Assembly (NCBI GenBank): GCA_964471865.1
Contig: CAYYHU010000006.1
Location: forward strand, 19,569-83,568
DNA length: 64,000 bases
Direction: 5' to 3'
From: CAYMUC01 sp964471865
GTDB lineage: Bacteria; Actinomycetota; Acidimicrobiia; Acidimicrobiales; Ilumatobacteraceae
Part shown: positions 32,719 to 42,418 of the stretch, piece by piece
Numbering within the stretch: the first letter of the stretch is position 1
Layout of the letters: every line of letters begins with the position of its first letter
The notes under the pieces: generated by a model
What the model was told of the DNA's origin: nothing
Seen by the model: the letters and a program-made list of their open reading frames with translations, nothing else
Database searches by the model: none
Made by a program: the position numbers and the translations under genes

Positions 32719-33270
32719 GTGCCCACCGTCTATGAAATCGACACCATCGCCGGGGTTCACGTCGTCGAGCCGACCCTGCATGGTGATCAACGGGGATTGT
32801 TCATCGAGACGTATCGGCGCGAGTGGTTTCCCCAGGGACGCGAGATGATCCAGGGCAATCGCGCCAATCGCCAACGCGGGGCATTGGTGGGTCTGCACTA
32901 TCACTTGCATCAGGCGGATTACTGGTATGTGCCGATGGGGCATGCGCGCGTCGTCTTGCACGATCTTCGCCGTGGCGGCCCCACCGACGCCGCGACGGCG
33001 GTGTTCGATCTCACCGGTGAGAACCATCTCGGTCTCTACATCCCCCCGGGTGTGGCTCACGGCTTTGCAGCCCTCAGTGATCTCGTGATCACCTACCTCG
33101 TCGACGGGTATTACAACCCCGCAGATGAACTCGGGCTGTGGTGGGACGACGACGAGGTGGATGCCGACTGGGGGGTTGTGGATCCGGTGTTGTCGGAGCG
33201 TGATCAGACCAATCCGCGCCGCGGAGAGATTCCACTCGAGCGTCAGCCGATCTGGCCGATGCGCACCTGA
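32719..33270 (+). CDS. rmlC: dTDP-4-dehydrorhamnose 3,5-epimerase family protein (altered active site)
   Basis: 183 residues with the RmlC cupin layout: DQRGLFIETYRREWFP, GLHYH with the catalytic His, PPGVAHGFAAL, and YLVDGYYNP. Where classical RmlC has QAK (catalytic Lys; recalled from M. tuberculosis RmlC) this protein reads QADYWYV, so the Lys is Asp. The surrounding 25-residue block aligns without gaps. Position between rmlA and rmlB argues for a rhamnose role, but the substitution could mean a single epimerisation or a different sugar. Lineage variants with QAD are known to me from other actinobacteria without assigned activity. Confidence 0.85.
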   Translation: MPTVYEIDTIAGVHVVEPTLHGDQRGLFIETYRREWFPQGREMIQGNRANRQRGALVGLHYHLHQADYWYVPMGHARVVLHDLRRGGPTDAATAVFDLTGENHLGLYIPPGVAHGFAALSDLVITYLVDGYYNPADELGLWWDDDEVDADWGVVDPVLSERDQTNPRRGEIPLERQPIWPMRT

Positions 33271-33297
33271 TCGCGTCGAGAGGACGAGACTGGACTC

Positions 33298-34281
33298 ATG
33301 CGACTCCTCGTCACCGGCGCCGCCGGCTTCATCGGATCGGCCTATGTCCGTCATGTGCTCGCCACCACCGACGACCACGTCACGGTGCTCGACGCTCTCA
33401 CCTATGCGGGGAATCCGGCCAACCTCGATGAACTGCGATCGAATCGCCGTTTCGGCTTCGTGCACGCCGATATCTGTGACCGCGAGGCCGTCACAGCGGT
33501 CATGGACGGCCACGACGCCGTGGTGCATTTCGCAGCCGAGAGCCATGTGGACCGCTCCATCGTGGATCCCGATGCATTCGTGCGAACCAACTGCGATGGA
33601 ACGAACGTCTTGTGCGACGTCGCTCGCCGCGTCGGTGTCGAACGCTTCGTGCACATCTCCACCGATGAGGTCTACGGTTCGATCGAGGAGGGCTCCTTCA
33701 GCGAGGACTCCCCCTTGGCTCCCCGCTCCCCGTACTCGGCGGCCAAAGCCGGTAGCGATCTGATCGCACTCAGCTACCACACGACCTTTGGCCTTCCGGT
33801 GGTCATCACCCGGTCCTCGAACCAGTTCGGTCCTCGACAGTTCCCCGAAAAAGTCATCCCGTTGTTCGTCACCAACCTGCTCGATGGCATGCGGGTGCCC
33901 CTCTATGGCGATGGGGGCAATGTGCGGGACTGGTTGTACGTCGACGACAACGTCGCTGCAGTGGATCTGGTCCTGCGCGCGGGGGTCGTCGGGGAGGTCT
34001 ACAACATCGGGGCCCACAACGAACTCACCAACAAAGAACTGACCTCGAAGCTGCTCGAGCTCTGCGGCCGCGACGAGTCCTTCATCGAGCCCGTCGCTGA
34101 CCGACCCGGGCACGATCGCCGGTATTCGATCACCACCGACAAGATCGCGGCCTTGGGGTGGTCCACTCGCCACAGCCTCGACGACGCTCTGGCCGCGACC
34201 GTCGACTGGTATCGCAGGAATCGGGACTGGTGGGAACCGCTCAAGGCGGCAGCCGCGTTCGATCGGATGCCCACTCGATGA
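33298..34281 (+). CDS. rmlB: dTDP-glucose 4,6-dehydratase
   Basis: 327 residues of the extended short-chain dehydrogenase type. TGAAGFIGSAYVRHVL binds NAD, HFAAESHVDRS and ISTDEVYGS carry the Thr/Asp/Glu catalytic set (TDE), and SPYSAAKAGSD has the YxxxK pair. NQFGPRQFPEK is the substrate loop typical of RmlB. It makes dTDP-4-keto-6-deoxyglucose. rmlD starts ten bases after its stop. Confidence 0.95.
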   Translation: MRLLVTGAAGFIGSAYVRHVLATTDDHVTVLDALTYAGNPANLDELRSNRRFGFVHADICDREAVTAVMDGHDAVVHFAAESHVDRSIVDPDAFVRTNCDGTNVLCDVARRVGVERFVHISTDEVYGSIEEGSFSEDSPLAPRSPYSAAKAGSDLIALSYHTTFGLPVVITRSSNQFGPRQFPEKVIPLFVTNLLDGMRVPLYGDGGNVRDWLYVDDNVAAVDLVLRAGVVGEVYNIGAHNELTNKELTSKLLELCGRDESFIEPVADRPGHDRRYSITTDKIAALGWSTRHSLDDALAATVDWYRRNRDWWEPLKAAAAFDRMPTR

Positions 34282-34291
34282 CGGTGGCGTC

Positions 34292-35143
34292 ATGAAAGTG
34301 CTACTCACCGGCGGACGCGGCCAGTTGGGTCGTGAGATCGCCGAGGTCTGGGGTTCAGCCGGTGACGACCTGGTGATCACCGACCGCGAGGAACTCGACA
34401 TCACCGACCGGGACGCGGTGCGAGCGGCGATCATGACGCTTCGCCCCGATGTGGTGGTCAACACCGCGGCAGCCACGGCCGTGGACGCCTGTGAAACCGA
34501 GGTCGATGTCGCGATGAGGCTCAACGCGGTGGCGGTTCGATGGTTGGCCGAAGCCCTCGACGTCACCGGTGGGCATCTGATCCAGTTGTCCACCGACTAC
34601 GTCTTCGATGGCACCCATACCGATCCGTATCGGGAATGGGACCCTCCCGCACCCATGTCGGTCTACGGCCACTCGAAACGAGCTGGAGAGCTCGAAGCCT
34701 CGATGCTGGGTTCGCACGCGGCGATCGTGCGGACCTCGTGGTTGGCGGGCCGTCACGGCGCCAACATGGTCGCCACGATCATGCGACTCGCCCGATCGGA
34801 GGGCCCTTTGCGTTTCGTCGATGACCAGCGGGGCCATCCGACACTGTGTTCGGATCTGGCCCCGGCGCTTCGCCGACTGGCTCTCGAGCGGGCCTCGGGG
34901 ATCTGGCATCTCACGAACCAGGGGCCCACGACCTGGTACGGGTTGGCCTGCAGTGTGCTCGAAGCCATGGGCCTGGACCCGGGTCGAGTCGAAGCGATCA
35001 CCACGGCCGATCTCGATCCGCCGCGTCCCGCCCCCCGACCGGCCAACAGCGTTCTCGACAATGCCGTGGCCCGGGCCGCCGGATGGCCGAGTCTTCGCCA
35101 TCATCTCGAACCGTTGCGAGAACTCGTCGCTGCGTTGGGTTGA
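34292..35143 (+). CDS. rmlD: dTDP-4-dehydrorhamnose reductase
   Basis: 283 residues. LLTGGRGQLGREIAEV is the NADPH loop, NTAAATAVDACE and LSTDYVFDGTH follow, and VYGHSKRAGE contains the YxxxK catalytic pair. VRTSWLAGRHGANMVATI matches the RmlD substrate region. It completes dTDP-L-rhamnose synthesis. Last gene of the rmlA-C-B-D run; the neighbouring methyltransferase is convergent. Confidence 0.95.
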   Translation: MKVLLTGGRGQLGREIAEVWGSAGDDLVITDREELDITDRDAVRAAIMTLRPDVVVNTAAATAVDACETEVDVAMRLNAVAVRWLAEALDVTGGHLIQLSTDYVFDGTHTDPYREWDPPAPMSVYGHSKRAGELEASMLGSHAAIVRTSWLAGRHGANMVATIMRLARSEGPLRFVDDQRGHPTLCSDLAPALRRLALERASGIWHLTNQGPTTWYGLACSVLEAMGLDPGRVEAITTADLDPPRPAPRPANSVLDNAVARAAGWPSLRHHLEPLRELVAALG

Positions 35144-35183
35144 GAACGGACCGTCCTGGCACAGAGGTCGTCTCCGGATCGCG

Positions 35184-36034
35184 TCAGGACCCTTCGTGTC
35201 CCCTGGCGCTCAGAGGATCCTTCGGGCCCGATGGGTCTTTGACCCCTGTGGCTTTGAAGAACGTGTAGCAAAACACCCCTCCCGGGCGGGCGCTGCGTTC
35301 CAGATCGGCGAGTCCCTGGTCGAAGGTCGCGGCATCGCAGAGTCCGGCTGCGAGAGCGTCCTCGCGGACTCCAGCGATCATGGCGGTGAAGGTTCGGCGA
35401 GTGAATCCATCCATGAGATCGGGGCGATCGTCATCGGCATAGACCATGCGAGGTGACACCGTCACCTGGGTGAACCCGGCCTCTCGCAGAAGAGGTCCGA
35501 CCTGGCGTCCGATATCAGCGTTCCCGCCGAGGCGACGTTGCAGTTCGACCTGGCATGCGATCGCCTGACGAGCCGCAGGCGAATCGGGATGGAAGTACGC
35601 CGACGCGTGATCCCCCTCGACGACGAGGATGGTTCCTCCCGGGCGCAGAACCCGCAGCACTGCGCCCAGCGCCCCGTGGGGGTCGCGAAGGTGTTCGAGG
35701 ACGAAGCTGACCACCACCGCATCGACACTGTCGGGACTCAAGGGCAACTCGTAGACGTCGGCGCGCGATACCTCGACGTTGGTGCATCCGGCCTCGAGGG
35801 CGCGGCGGCGGGTTTCGTCGACGGCGACCGCGGCGATATCGGTCGCGATGAACCGGGTTCGTGGATGCTGACGGGCGAAGGCAACGGTATGGGCTCCGGT
35901 TCCGCATCCGATCTCGAGCACCGTGGTTCCGGGCTCGAAGACCGTGTCGTGATGCACGATGGCGCCCAGCGATCCGGCCTGGTCGAGAAGTCGGCGCTGT
36001 TCGGCGTCGTCGTGACCATGCACGTATCCGAGGG

Positions 36035-36038
<4 letters not shown>
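35184..36038 (-). CDS. Class I SAM-dependent methyltransferase
   Basis: 284 residues. VLEIGCGTGAHTVAFAR (about 53-69) is motif I, ATDIAAVAVDETRRRA is the motif II region, and LRVLRPGGTILVVEGDH is motif III. The UbiE/Methyltransf_11 style and a C-terminal region with many aromatic residues give no clear substrate; O-methylation of a deoxysugar is suggested by context only. The GTG at 36038 overlaps the stop of the upstream fcl gene (GTGA), so the two are translationally coupled. Confidence 0.85.
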
Positions 36039-37006
<968 letters not shown>

Positions 37007-37014
37007 GGTCGTGG

Positions 37015-37020
37015 ATGATA
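37015..37020 (-). promoter_or_regulatory. -10 box, leaderless fcl
   Basis: TATCAT on the minus strand ends eight bases before the ATG at 37006. Confidence 0.6.
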
Positions 37021-37042
37021 GGAGGCCGCCCTCGGGACCGGC

Positions 37043-38176
37043 ATGATGGCGGTCGTGCGCGTGGGGATCACCCTCGAACAGTTGTGGCATCGCGTTCCCG
37101 GAGGAACGGCGGTGGCCGCCCTCGAGACCCTGCGCGCTCTGGGGGACATGAGCGAGGCCGCCGCTCTCGAATTGGTCGGTATCGCCGGACGTCACCGCCA
37201 TGAGCCCTCCGAGCCCTGGAGACCGCCATCGGGGATCCCGATGCGTCACCACCGGTGGTTGAGCGGCCCGGCGCTGTACGAGGCGTGGTTGCGAAGCCCG
37301 ATCGCGTCACCTGACGCGATCGCTGGACCTTTCGACGTTGTCCATGCCACCACCATCATCCCGTGCCCCACGACAGCCCCGCTCGTGGTGACCCTGCACG
37401 ATCTCGCTTTCCTTCACGAACCCGATCACTTCACCCGGCGGGGCGTGTCGGTGTTTCGGCGCAGTCTGGATCGGATCCGGGACCGGGCCAGCGTGGTGCT
37501 GTGTTCCTCGACGGCCACGATGCACGATGCCGTGGCCGCAGGCCTGGATCCGGGTCGGCTTCGTTGCGTCCCTCTGGGAGTGCGGACCCACCATGTGACC
37601 GCCAGTGACCGAATCCGGGTGCGGGAACGGTTCGGTCTTCCCGAGCAGTACCTGTTGTTCGTGGGGACCCTCGAGCCGCGCAAGAACCTCGACGGTCTGC
37701 TCGACGCCCTGGTGCGCCTTCCCGACGCGCCCGCTCTGGTCATTGCCGGGGCCGCAGGTTGGGGAGGGGCTCAGCAGCGGGTGCGGGATCGTCTCGAAGG
37801 CGATCTGGCGGGTCGGGTGCATCTCATCGGCTTCGTCCCCGAGGGCGATCTCCCCGCTCTGTATGCCGAGGCCAGCGTGTTCTGCATGCCGAGTCGGCGC
37901 GAGGGCTACGGTCTGCCCGTGCTCGAAGCAATGACCCAGGGGACCCCGGTGGTCACCAGTCGGGGAACGGCCACCGAGGAGACAGCGGGAGGAGCCGCGG
38001 TACTCGTGGATCCCAACGATCCTGTCGATATCGCTCGGGGACTCAGTGCGGCCTTGGCCGATGGGGACCAGTGGTCGGCTCGGGCGCGGCGTCGCGGCGC
38101 CGAGATGTCCTGGGATGCCACCGCTACAGCCACGGTGCAGGCCTACCGGGAAGCCGTGATGGAGGCGCCTCGATGA
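37043..38176 (+). CDS. GT4-family glycosyltransferase
   Basis: Up to 377 residues with a GT-B fold. FVGTLEPRKNLDGLLDAL (about 205) opens the C-terminal nucleotide-sugar domain, and SRREGYGLPVLEAM (about 285) is the EX7E motif of retaining GT4 enzymes. The start is uncertain: ATG at 37043 or 37046, or GTG at 37055, which has CATGAT (37042-37047) seven bases upstream and would be leaderless. It is divergent from fcl and begins a three-gene run of glycosyltransferases with four-base overlaps. The acceptor is unknown. Confidence 0.9.
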   Translation: MMAVVRVGITLEQLWHRVPGGTAVAALETLRALGDMSEAAALELVGIAGRHRHEPSEPWRPPSGIPMRHHRWLSGPALYEAWLRSPIASPDAIAGPFDVVHATTIIPCPTTAPLVVTLHDLAFLHEPDHFTRRGVSVFRRSLDRIRDRASVVLCSSTATMHDAVAAGLDPGRLRCVPLGVRTHHVTASDRIRVRERFGLPEQYLLFVGTLEPRKNLDGLLDALVRLPDAPALVIAGAAGWGGAQQRVRDRLEGDLAGRVHLIGFVPEGDLPALYAEASVFCMPSRREGYGLPVLEAMTQGTPVVTSRGTATEETAGGAAVLVDPNDPVDIARGLSAALADGDQWSARARRRGAEMSWDATATATVQAYREAVMEAPR

Positions 38177-39330
38177 CCGGGGCCGTCGATACCGAACCCG
38201 TCGAGGTCGCGGTCAATCTGTTGTGGTGCGTCCCCGGTGAGGTCGGAGGTTCCGAGGAGTATCTCGCACGTCAGATGCTCGGGTTGTCCGAACTCGGCCA
38301 TGCCTTTCGGCCTCGGCTCTACGTGCTCGAAGGATTCGCCCACGCCCATCCCGAACTCGCGTCTCGCCATGAACTCGTCGTGGCGCCCCTCGATGGACGC
38401 CGTCGCGGCGTCCGAGTTCTCGCTGAGCACACCTGGCTCGCTCGCCAGACGGCCAGCGCGGCCTTGGTGCACCACGGCGGGGGCTCGGCCCCGTTGGCGC
38501 TGCCCCTGATCGGTGGGGGACGTCGCAATGCTCCACCGGTGGTGCTCACCGTGCACGACCTCCAGTTCCGGACCTATCCGCGCTATTTCTCGGTGGTGAA
38601 ACGGGCCTATCTGCGCAGTGTCGTGCCGCGTGCGGTGCGTCGAGCCGCAGTGGTCACGGTGCCGAGTTCGTATGTGCGCGGCACCGTCGTATCCGCCTGG
38701 TCGGTACCGCCCGAACGCGTGGTCGTGGTCCCTCATGGCATCGAGGCTCATCTCGGGGAAGGTGCCACGAGCGAGGCCGAACTCCGCGACCGATATGGGC
38801 TCGGTAACGACCGCATCGTGGTGTATCCCGCGGTGACTCATCCTCATAAGAACCATCGGTTCTTGTTGACTCTGCTCGCGCAGCACTGGCGGGATTCGGA
38901 CCTGCGTCTCGTGCTCATCGGAGGACGCGGCTCTGCCGAGGCCGAACTGTGGTCCGAGGTGACCCGTCTGGGTCTGACCGAGCGCGTCGTGCGGCCCGGT
39001 CGCGTCTCCACTGCGGATCGCGACGGCTTGTTGGCCATGAGCCGAGCGTTGGTGTTCCCGAGCGAATACGAGGGTTTCGGGGCGCCGGTGGCCGAAGCCA
39101 TGCATCTCGGGGTTCCGGTGATCGCGTCGGATCGAGCCTGCCTGCCCGAAGTGGTGGGCGATGCCGGACTGGTGCTGCCTCTCGACGCGTCTCGGTGGGC
39201 GGGGGCGCTCGATCATGTCGAACGTCACCGCAGCGAACTCGTCGCCGCCGGTCGGGTGCGAGCCCAGCGGTACACCACGGAGCGATCCGCTGAAGCCCTG
39301 CTGCACGCCTACCGGGTGGCGATGCGGTGA
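38173..39330 (+). CDS. GT4-family glycosyltransferase
   Basis: 385 residues. N-terminal GT-B domain with VNLLWCVPGEVGGSEEYLAR; HDLQFRTYPRYFS and VTVPSSYVRG in the middle; VYPAVTHPHKNHRFLL starts the donor domain, and PSEYEGFGAPVAEAM is the EX7E motif. It resembles mannosyl/rhamnosyl-transferases of lipid-linked glycan assembly. The ATG overlaps the preceding stop by four bases (ATGA) and the following gene overlaps in the same way, so the three glycosyltransferases are expected in equal amounts. Confidence 0.9.
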   Translation: MTGAVDTEPVEVAVNLLWCVPGEVGGSEEYLARQMLGLSELGHAFRPRLYVLEGFAHAHPELASRHELVVAPLDGRRRGVRVLAEHTWLARQTASAALVHHGGGSAPLALPLIGGGRRNAPPVVLTVHDLQFRTYPRYFSVVKRAYLRSVVPRAVRRAAVVTVPSSYVRGTVVSAWSVPPERVVVVPHGIEAHLGEGATSEAELRDRYGLGNDRIVVYPAVTHPHKNHRFLLTLLAQHWRDSDLRLVLIGGRGSAEAELWSEVTRLGLTERVVRPGRVSTADRDGLLAMSRALVFPSEYEGFGAPVAEAMHLGVPVIASDRACLPEVVGDAGLVLPLDASRWAGALDHVERHRSELVAAGRVRAQRYTTERSAEALLHAYRVAMR

Positions 39331-40631
39331 CGGCGTCGACATCGCGGATGCGCCTCGTCGTCGTAGGCCCTCATGTCGAGCCCGATACCGCGCCGACCGG
39401 GGTGGTGCTGTCACGTCTCGTCGCCGAGCTCGTCTCTCGGGGTCATGAGATCCACGTGGTCGCCGCGCTGCCCTGGTACCGGAACCATCGCCTCGAACCC
39501 GGATGGGGTGGGCGGCCGTGGCGGCGTGAGATCACATCATGGGGCAGCATCCGGCGAGTCCATCCCTTTCCCGGTGACGACAAGACGAACCTGATTCGTC
39601 GTGCCGTGGGCTTTGTCGGGTTCTCCGCGCTCGCACTTCTCGCGGGTCTGCGCGCCGGGGGACTCGGTCGTCGCGTCGATGGGGTCGTGGCGATGTCACC
39701 TCCGTTGACGTTGGGTCTCACGGGACGTCTCATCGCGTGGTCCCATCGGGCGCCGCTGGTGTTCAACGTCCAAGATGTCTTTCCCGATGCCGCCGAGCGC
39801 ACCGGAGCGGTCACGAACCCGCTCGTGTTACGGGCGGCGCGGCTGCTCGAACGTCTGACGTATCGACGCTCGGACGCGATCACCGTGTTGTCAGACGATC
39901 TCGTGGCGAACCTCCGCTCCAAGGTGTCGCCCGAGGTGGCGTCACGGATCCACATGATCCCGAACTTCGTGGACACCGAGGCCATCACACCCTCACAGAC
40001 GGCGACGCACTACCGGAGCGAACTGGGAATCGGCGATGAACCCGTGGTCATGTATGCCGGGAATCTCGGATGGTCTCAGCCCTTCGAGATGCTCATCGAA
40101 ACCGCTCGCCGACGGCCCGAGTACACCATCGTGATCAACGGTGACGGCGCGGCGGCGGCCGAGATCGATGCAGCCGCGGCGACGCTTCCCAATCTCATGC
40201 GGGTCGGATATCAACCCAGCGAGCGCCTCGGGGAGGTTCTGGCCTCCGCGGATATCCATGTCGTCATTCTCAAAGCGGGGCTCGCAGCGGTCTCGGTACC
40301 GTCCAAGACGTATTCGGTGATGGCGTCCGCGCGACCCGTGGTCGCATCCATCGACTCGGGAACCGCAATCCCGCGCATGCTCGAGGTCGCGGGAGCCGGC
40401 CTCCACGTCGCTCCCGGCGATGTCGATGCCTTCGTCGCCGCGCTCGATGAGATCCTGCAGACGCCCGACCGCGGGGCCGAGATGGGTCGCCGAGGCCGTG
40501 ATCATGTCGTGGCCACGGCGTCGCCAGCCGCAGTCGCTCAGGCCTATGAGGACCTCATGGCCGATCTGGGTGCGATGCGCTCACGATCTCGCCGCCCGAG
40601 CGAAGGGGCCAGTGAGGGTTCCACGCGGTAG
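39327..40631 (+). CDS. GT4-family glycosyltransferase (WbuB-like)
   Basis: 434 residues. Typical of the WbuB/WcaI-like group: LVVVGPHVEPDTAPTGVVLS near the start, VFNVQDVFPDAAERTGAV, MIPNFVDTEAITP, MYAGNLGWSQPFEMLIE, and PSKTYSVMASARPVVASID in place of a strong EX7E motif. Such enzymes often add N-acetylfucosamine or related deoxysugars. The GTG overlaps the preceding stop (GTGA). Its own TAG stop (40629-40631) is part of the TAGCCT box of the next gene. Confidence 0.9.
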   Translation: MTASTSRMRLVVVGPHVEPDTAPTGVVLSRLVAELVSRGHEIHVVAALPWYRNHRLEPGWGGRPWRREITSWGSIRRVHPFPGDDKTNLIRRAVGFVGFSALALLAGLRAGGLGRRVDGVVAMSPPLTLGLTGRLIAWSHRAPLVFNVQDVFPDAAERTGAVTNPLVLRAARLLERLTYRRSDAITVLSDDLVANLRSKVSPEVASRIHMIPNFVDTEAITPSQTATHYRSELGIGDEPVVMYAGNLGWSQPFEMLIETARRRPEYTIVINGDGAAAAEIDAAAATLPNLMRVGYQPSERLGEVLASADIHVVILKAGLAAVSVPSKTYSVMASARPVVASIDSGTAIPRMLEVAGAGLHVAPGDVDAFVAALDEILQTPDRGAEMGRRGRDHVVATASPAAVAQAYEDLMADLGAMRSRSRRPSEGASEGSTR

Positions 40632-40634
40632 CCT
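40629..40634 (+). promoter_or_regulatory. -10 box formed on the upstream stop codon
   Basis: TAGCCT ends nine bases before the GTG at 40644; its first three bases are the TAG stop of the glycosyltransferase. Confidence 0.55.
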
Positions 40635-40643
40635 CACTCCCTC

Positions 40644-41417
40644 GTGGGTAGCACATCGTCGGCCAAGAAGGTCGCCCGGCTCGCGCAGCGGGGCAAAGGC
40701 AAGAAGATCCGAGCCACCAGCGGTTCGTCGTTCCCCGCCATCCTGGCGGCGGTCGTCATCGTTGGACTGGTGCTCGTGATCTATGCCCGGGCCTCGGTTC
40801 CCGGTCTGGATGCCACGGCCTCCACGGTCACTCAGCGCAATATCGCCTATGGCGTGTACGTCTGCGACGAGTGGGTGTCGCTGCCGGCTCCCGATGCTCA
40901 GGCCTTCGTGGATTTCGGTGTCAACGAACGTGAAGCCGGCGTGATCGTCATGTCCTCGCTGCCTGAGGACGGCAACCGAGGTCCCCGCCTCGGTCGTTTC
41001 CTCGATGCGTTCGGCGTATCGCTCAACGACACCGAACTCTCCTTGCCCGAGGATCCTGAACGGACCGTGGCGGACACCTTCAGCGAAGGCGACGACGAAT
41101 GCCCCGACGGTGACGGTCTGTTGTCGGTGGTGACCTGGAATCCGGCGAGTGACCTGGGTTCGTCACAGACCTACATCACAGCGTTCTCCGATATCCGCCT
41201 TCCCGACGACGGGATGGCCTTCGCGATCGCGTTCACCCCGCGGGGCGCCGATGTTCCCCAGCCGCCTTCGGTGGCGACGTTGGCATCGCTGTCGACGGGT
41301 CCGACCGTTCCCGAGACCTCGGAAACGATCGCACCCGCTCCCGAGGATTCGACGGCGCCCAGTGATCCCGGGCCTGAGACGACCCCGAGTGACGAGGAGA
41401 GCGGGAGCGGCGGCTGA
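40644..41417 (+). CDS. Single-pass membrane protein of unknown function
   Basis: 257 residues. A basic N-terminus (ARLAQRGKGKKIRA) precedes one membrane segment (FPAILAAVVIVGLVLVIYA, about 30-48). An extracellular domain of about 150 residues has two cysteines (YVCDEW, DDECPD) and a Pro/Thr/Glu tail (about 218-257). The orientation (basic inside) predicts an exported domain. It is not recognised as a named family. Its stop overlaps the start of the NDP-mannose pyrophosphorylase by one base, so it probably belongs to the same unit. Confidence 0.75.
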   Translation: MGSTSSAKKVARLAQRGKGKKIRATSGSSFPAILAAVVIVGLVLVIYARASVPGLDATASTVTQRNIAYGVYVCDEWVSLPAPDAQAFVDFGVNEREAGVIVMSSLPEDGNRGPRLGRFLDAFGVSLNDTELSLPEDPERTVADTFSEGDDECPDGDGLLSVVTWNPASDLGSSQTYITAFSDIRLPDDGMAFAIAFTPRGADVPQPPSVATLASLSTGPTVPETSETIAPAPEDSTAPSDPGPETTPSDEESGSGG

Positions 41418-42418
41418 TGTACGCGGTCGTCCTGGTCGGCGGTTTCGGCACCAGGCTGCGGCCACTCACCTCCACCGTGCCCAAGCCCATGTTGACCGTG
41501 GGCGACCGACCGATCATCGTCCAACTCGTGGAACAACTGGCCCGCGCCGGGGTCACCGATGTGGTTCTGGCTCTGGGATTCAAGCCTGAACCCTTCACCG
41601 GGGCATTTCCTGACGGGATGATGGATGGGGTTCGGATTCACTACGCCGTGGAACCCGAACCTCTCGACACTGCCGGAGCGGTTCGGTTCGCGGCCGACAC
41701 CGCCGGGATCGACGACACGTTCGTCGTGATGAACGGTGATGTGCTCACCGATCTCGACATCACCCGTCTCGTGTCGTTTCATCGCGACCGCGCTGCCGAG
41801 GCGACGTTGCATCTCATCTCGGTTGCGGATCCTTCCGCTTATGGGGTCGTGGCCCTCGACGAGGAGTCGCGGGTTCGCCGCTTCGTGGAAAAGCCGGCGC
41901 CGGGAACCGAGCCGTCGCGGCTGGCCAACGGGGGAACCTATGTTCTCGAAGCCTCGGTTCTGGATCGCATCCCGACGGGGCGGCCGACCTCCATCGAACG
42001 GGTCACCTTCCCGGCGGTCGCGCAGGACGGCGGGTTGTTCGGCCTCGCCACCGAGGACTACTGGATCGACACCGGCCGTCCCGAGACGTTCCGTCAGGCC
42101 AACCTCGACACCCTCGACGGGATCCGTCAGCTCGGTTCATGCGCCGGTATCGATCCCGGTGCGTTCGTCGCTGAGGATGCCGTCGTCGAGCATTCCGTCA
42201 TCGCCGGTGGGGTCGAGGTGGGGTCTCGAGCACGGGTCGTCGATTCGGTCCTGCTCAGCGGAGCCCGGATCGCGCCTGATGCCATCGTGGTCGACTCGAT
42301 CGTCGCTGGACGCGTCGATGAGGGCGCTCAGGTGACGCGAACGGTGGTGGGTGCTGCGGGGATCGTGGCGGCCGGGGAGATCCTCACCGGTGGACGTCGA
42401 CCCGAGGTCGACACGTGA
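41417..42418 (+). CDS. Mannose-1-phosphate guanylyltransferase-like nucleotidyltransferase
   Basis: 333 residues. AVVLVGGFGTRLRPLTSTVPKPM is the nucleotide-binding signature, VVMNGDVLTDLDI holds the metal Asp, VEKPAPGTEPS is the second signature, and a C-terminal beta-helix (about 245-325) follows. It is most like the actinobacterial ManB/RmlA2 group (Rv3264c, recalled) that makes GDP-mannose. GDP-mannose would feed Gmd and Fcl. The ATG overlaps the preceding stop by one base and the next gene overlaps by four. Confidence 0.88.
   Translation: MYAVVLVGGFGTRLRPLTSTVPKPMLTVGDRPIIVQLVEQLARAGVTDVVLALGFKPEPFTGAFPDGMMDGVRIHYAVEPEPLDTAGAVRFAADTAGIDDTFVVMNGDVLTDLDITRLVSFHRDRAAEATLHLISVADPSAYGVVALDEESRVRRFVEKPAPGTEPSRLANGGTYVLEASVLDRIPTGRPTSIERVTFPAVAQDGGLFGLATEDYWIDTGRPETFRQANLDTLDGIRQLGSCAGIDPGAFVAEDAVVEHSVIAGGVEVGSRARVVDSVLLSGARIAPDAIVVDSIVAGRVDEGAQVTRTVVGAAGIVAAGEILTGGRRPEVDT

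Noticed and set aside
32608..34593. 661-codon minus-strand open frame opposite rmlC/rmlB
   Set aside because: Antisense shadow of well-supported genes; no coherent protein family.
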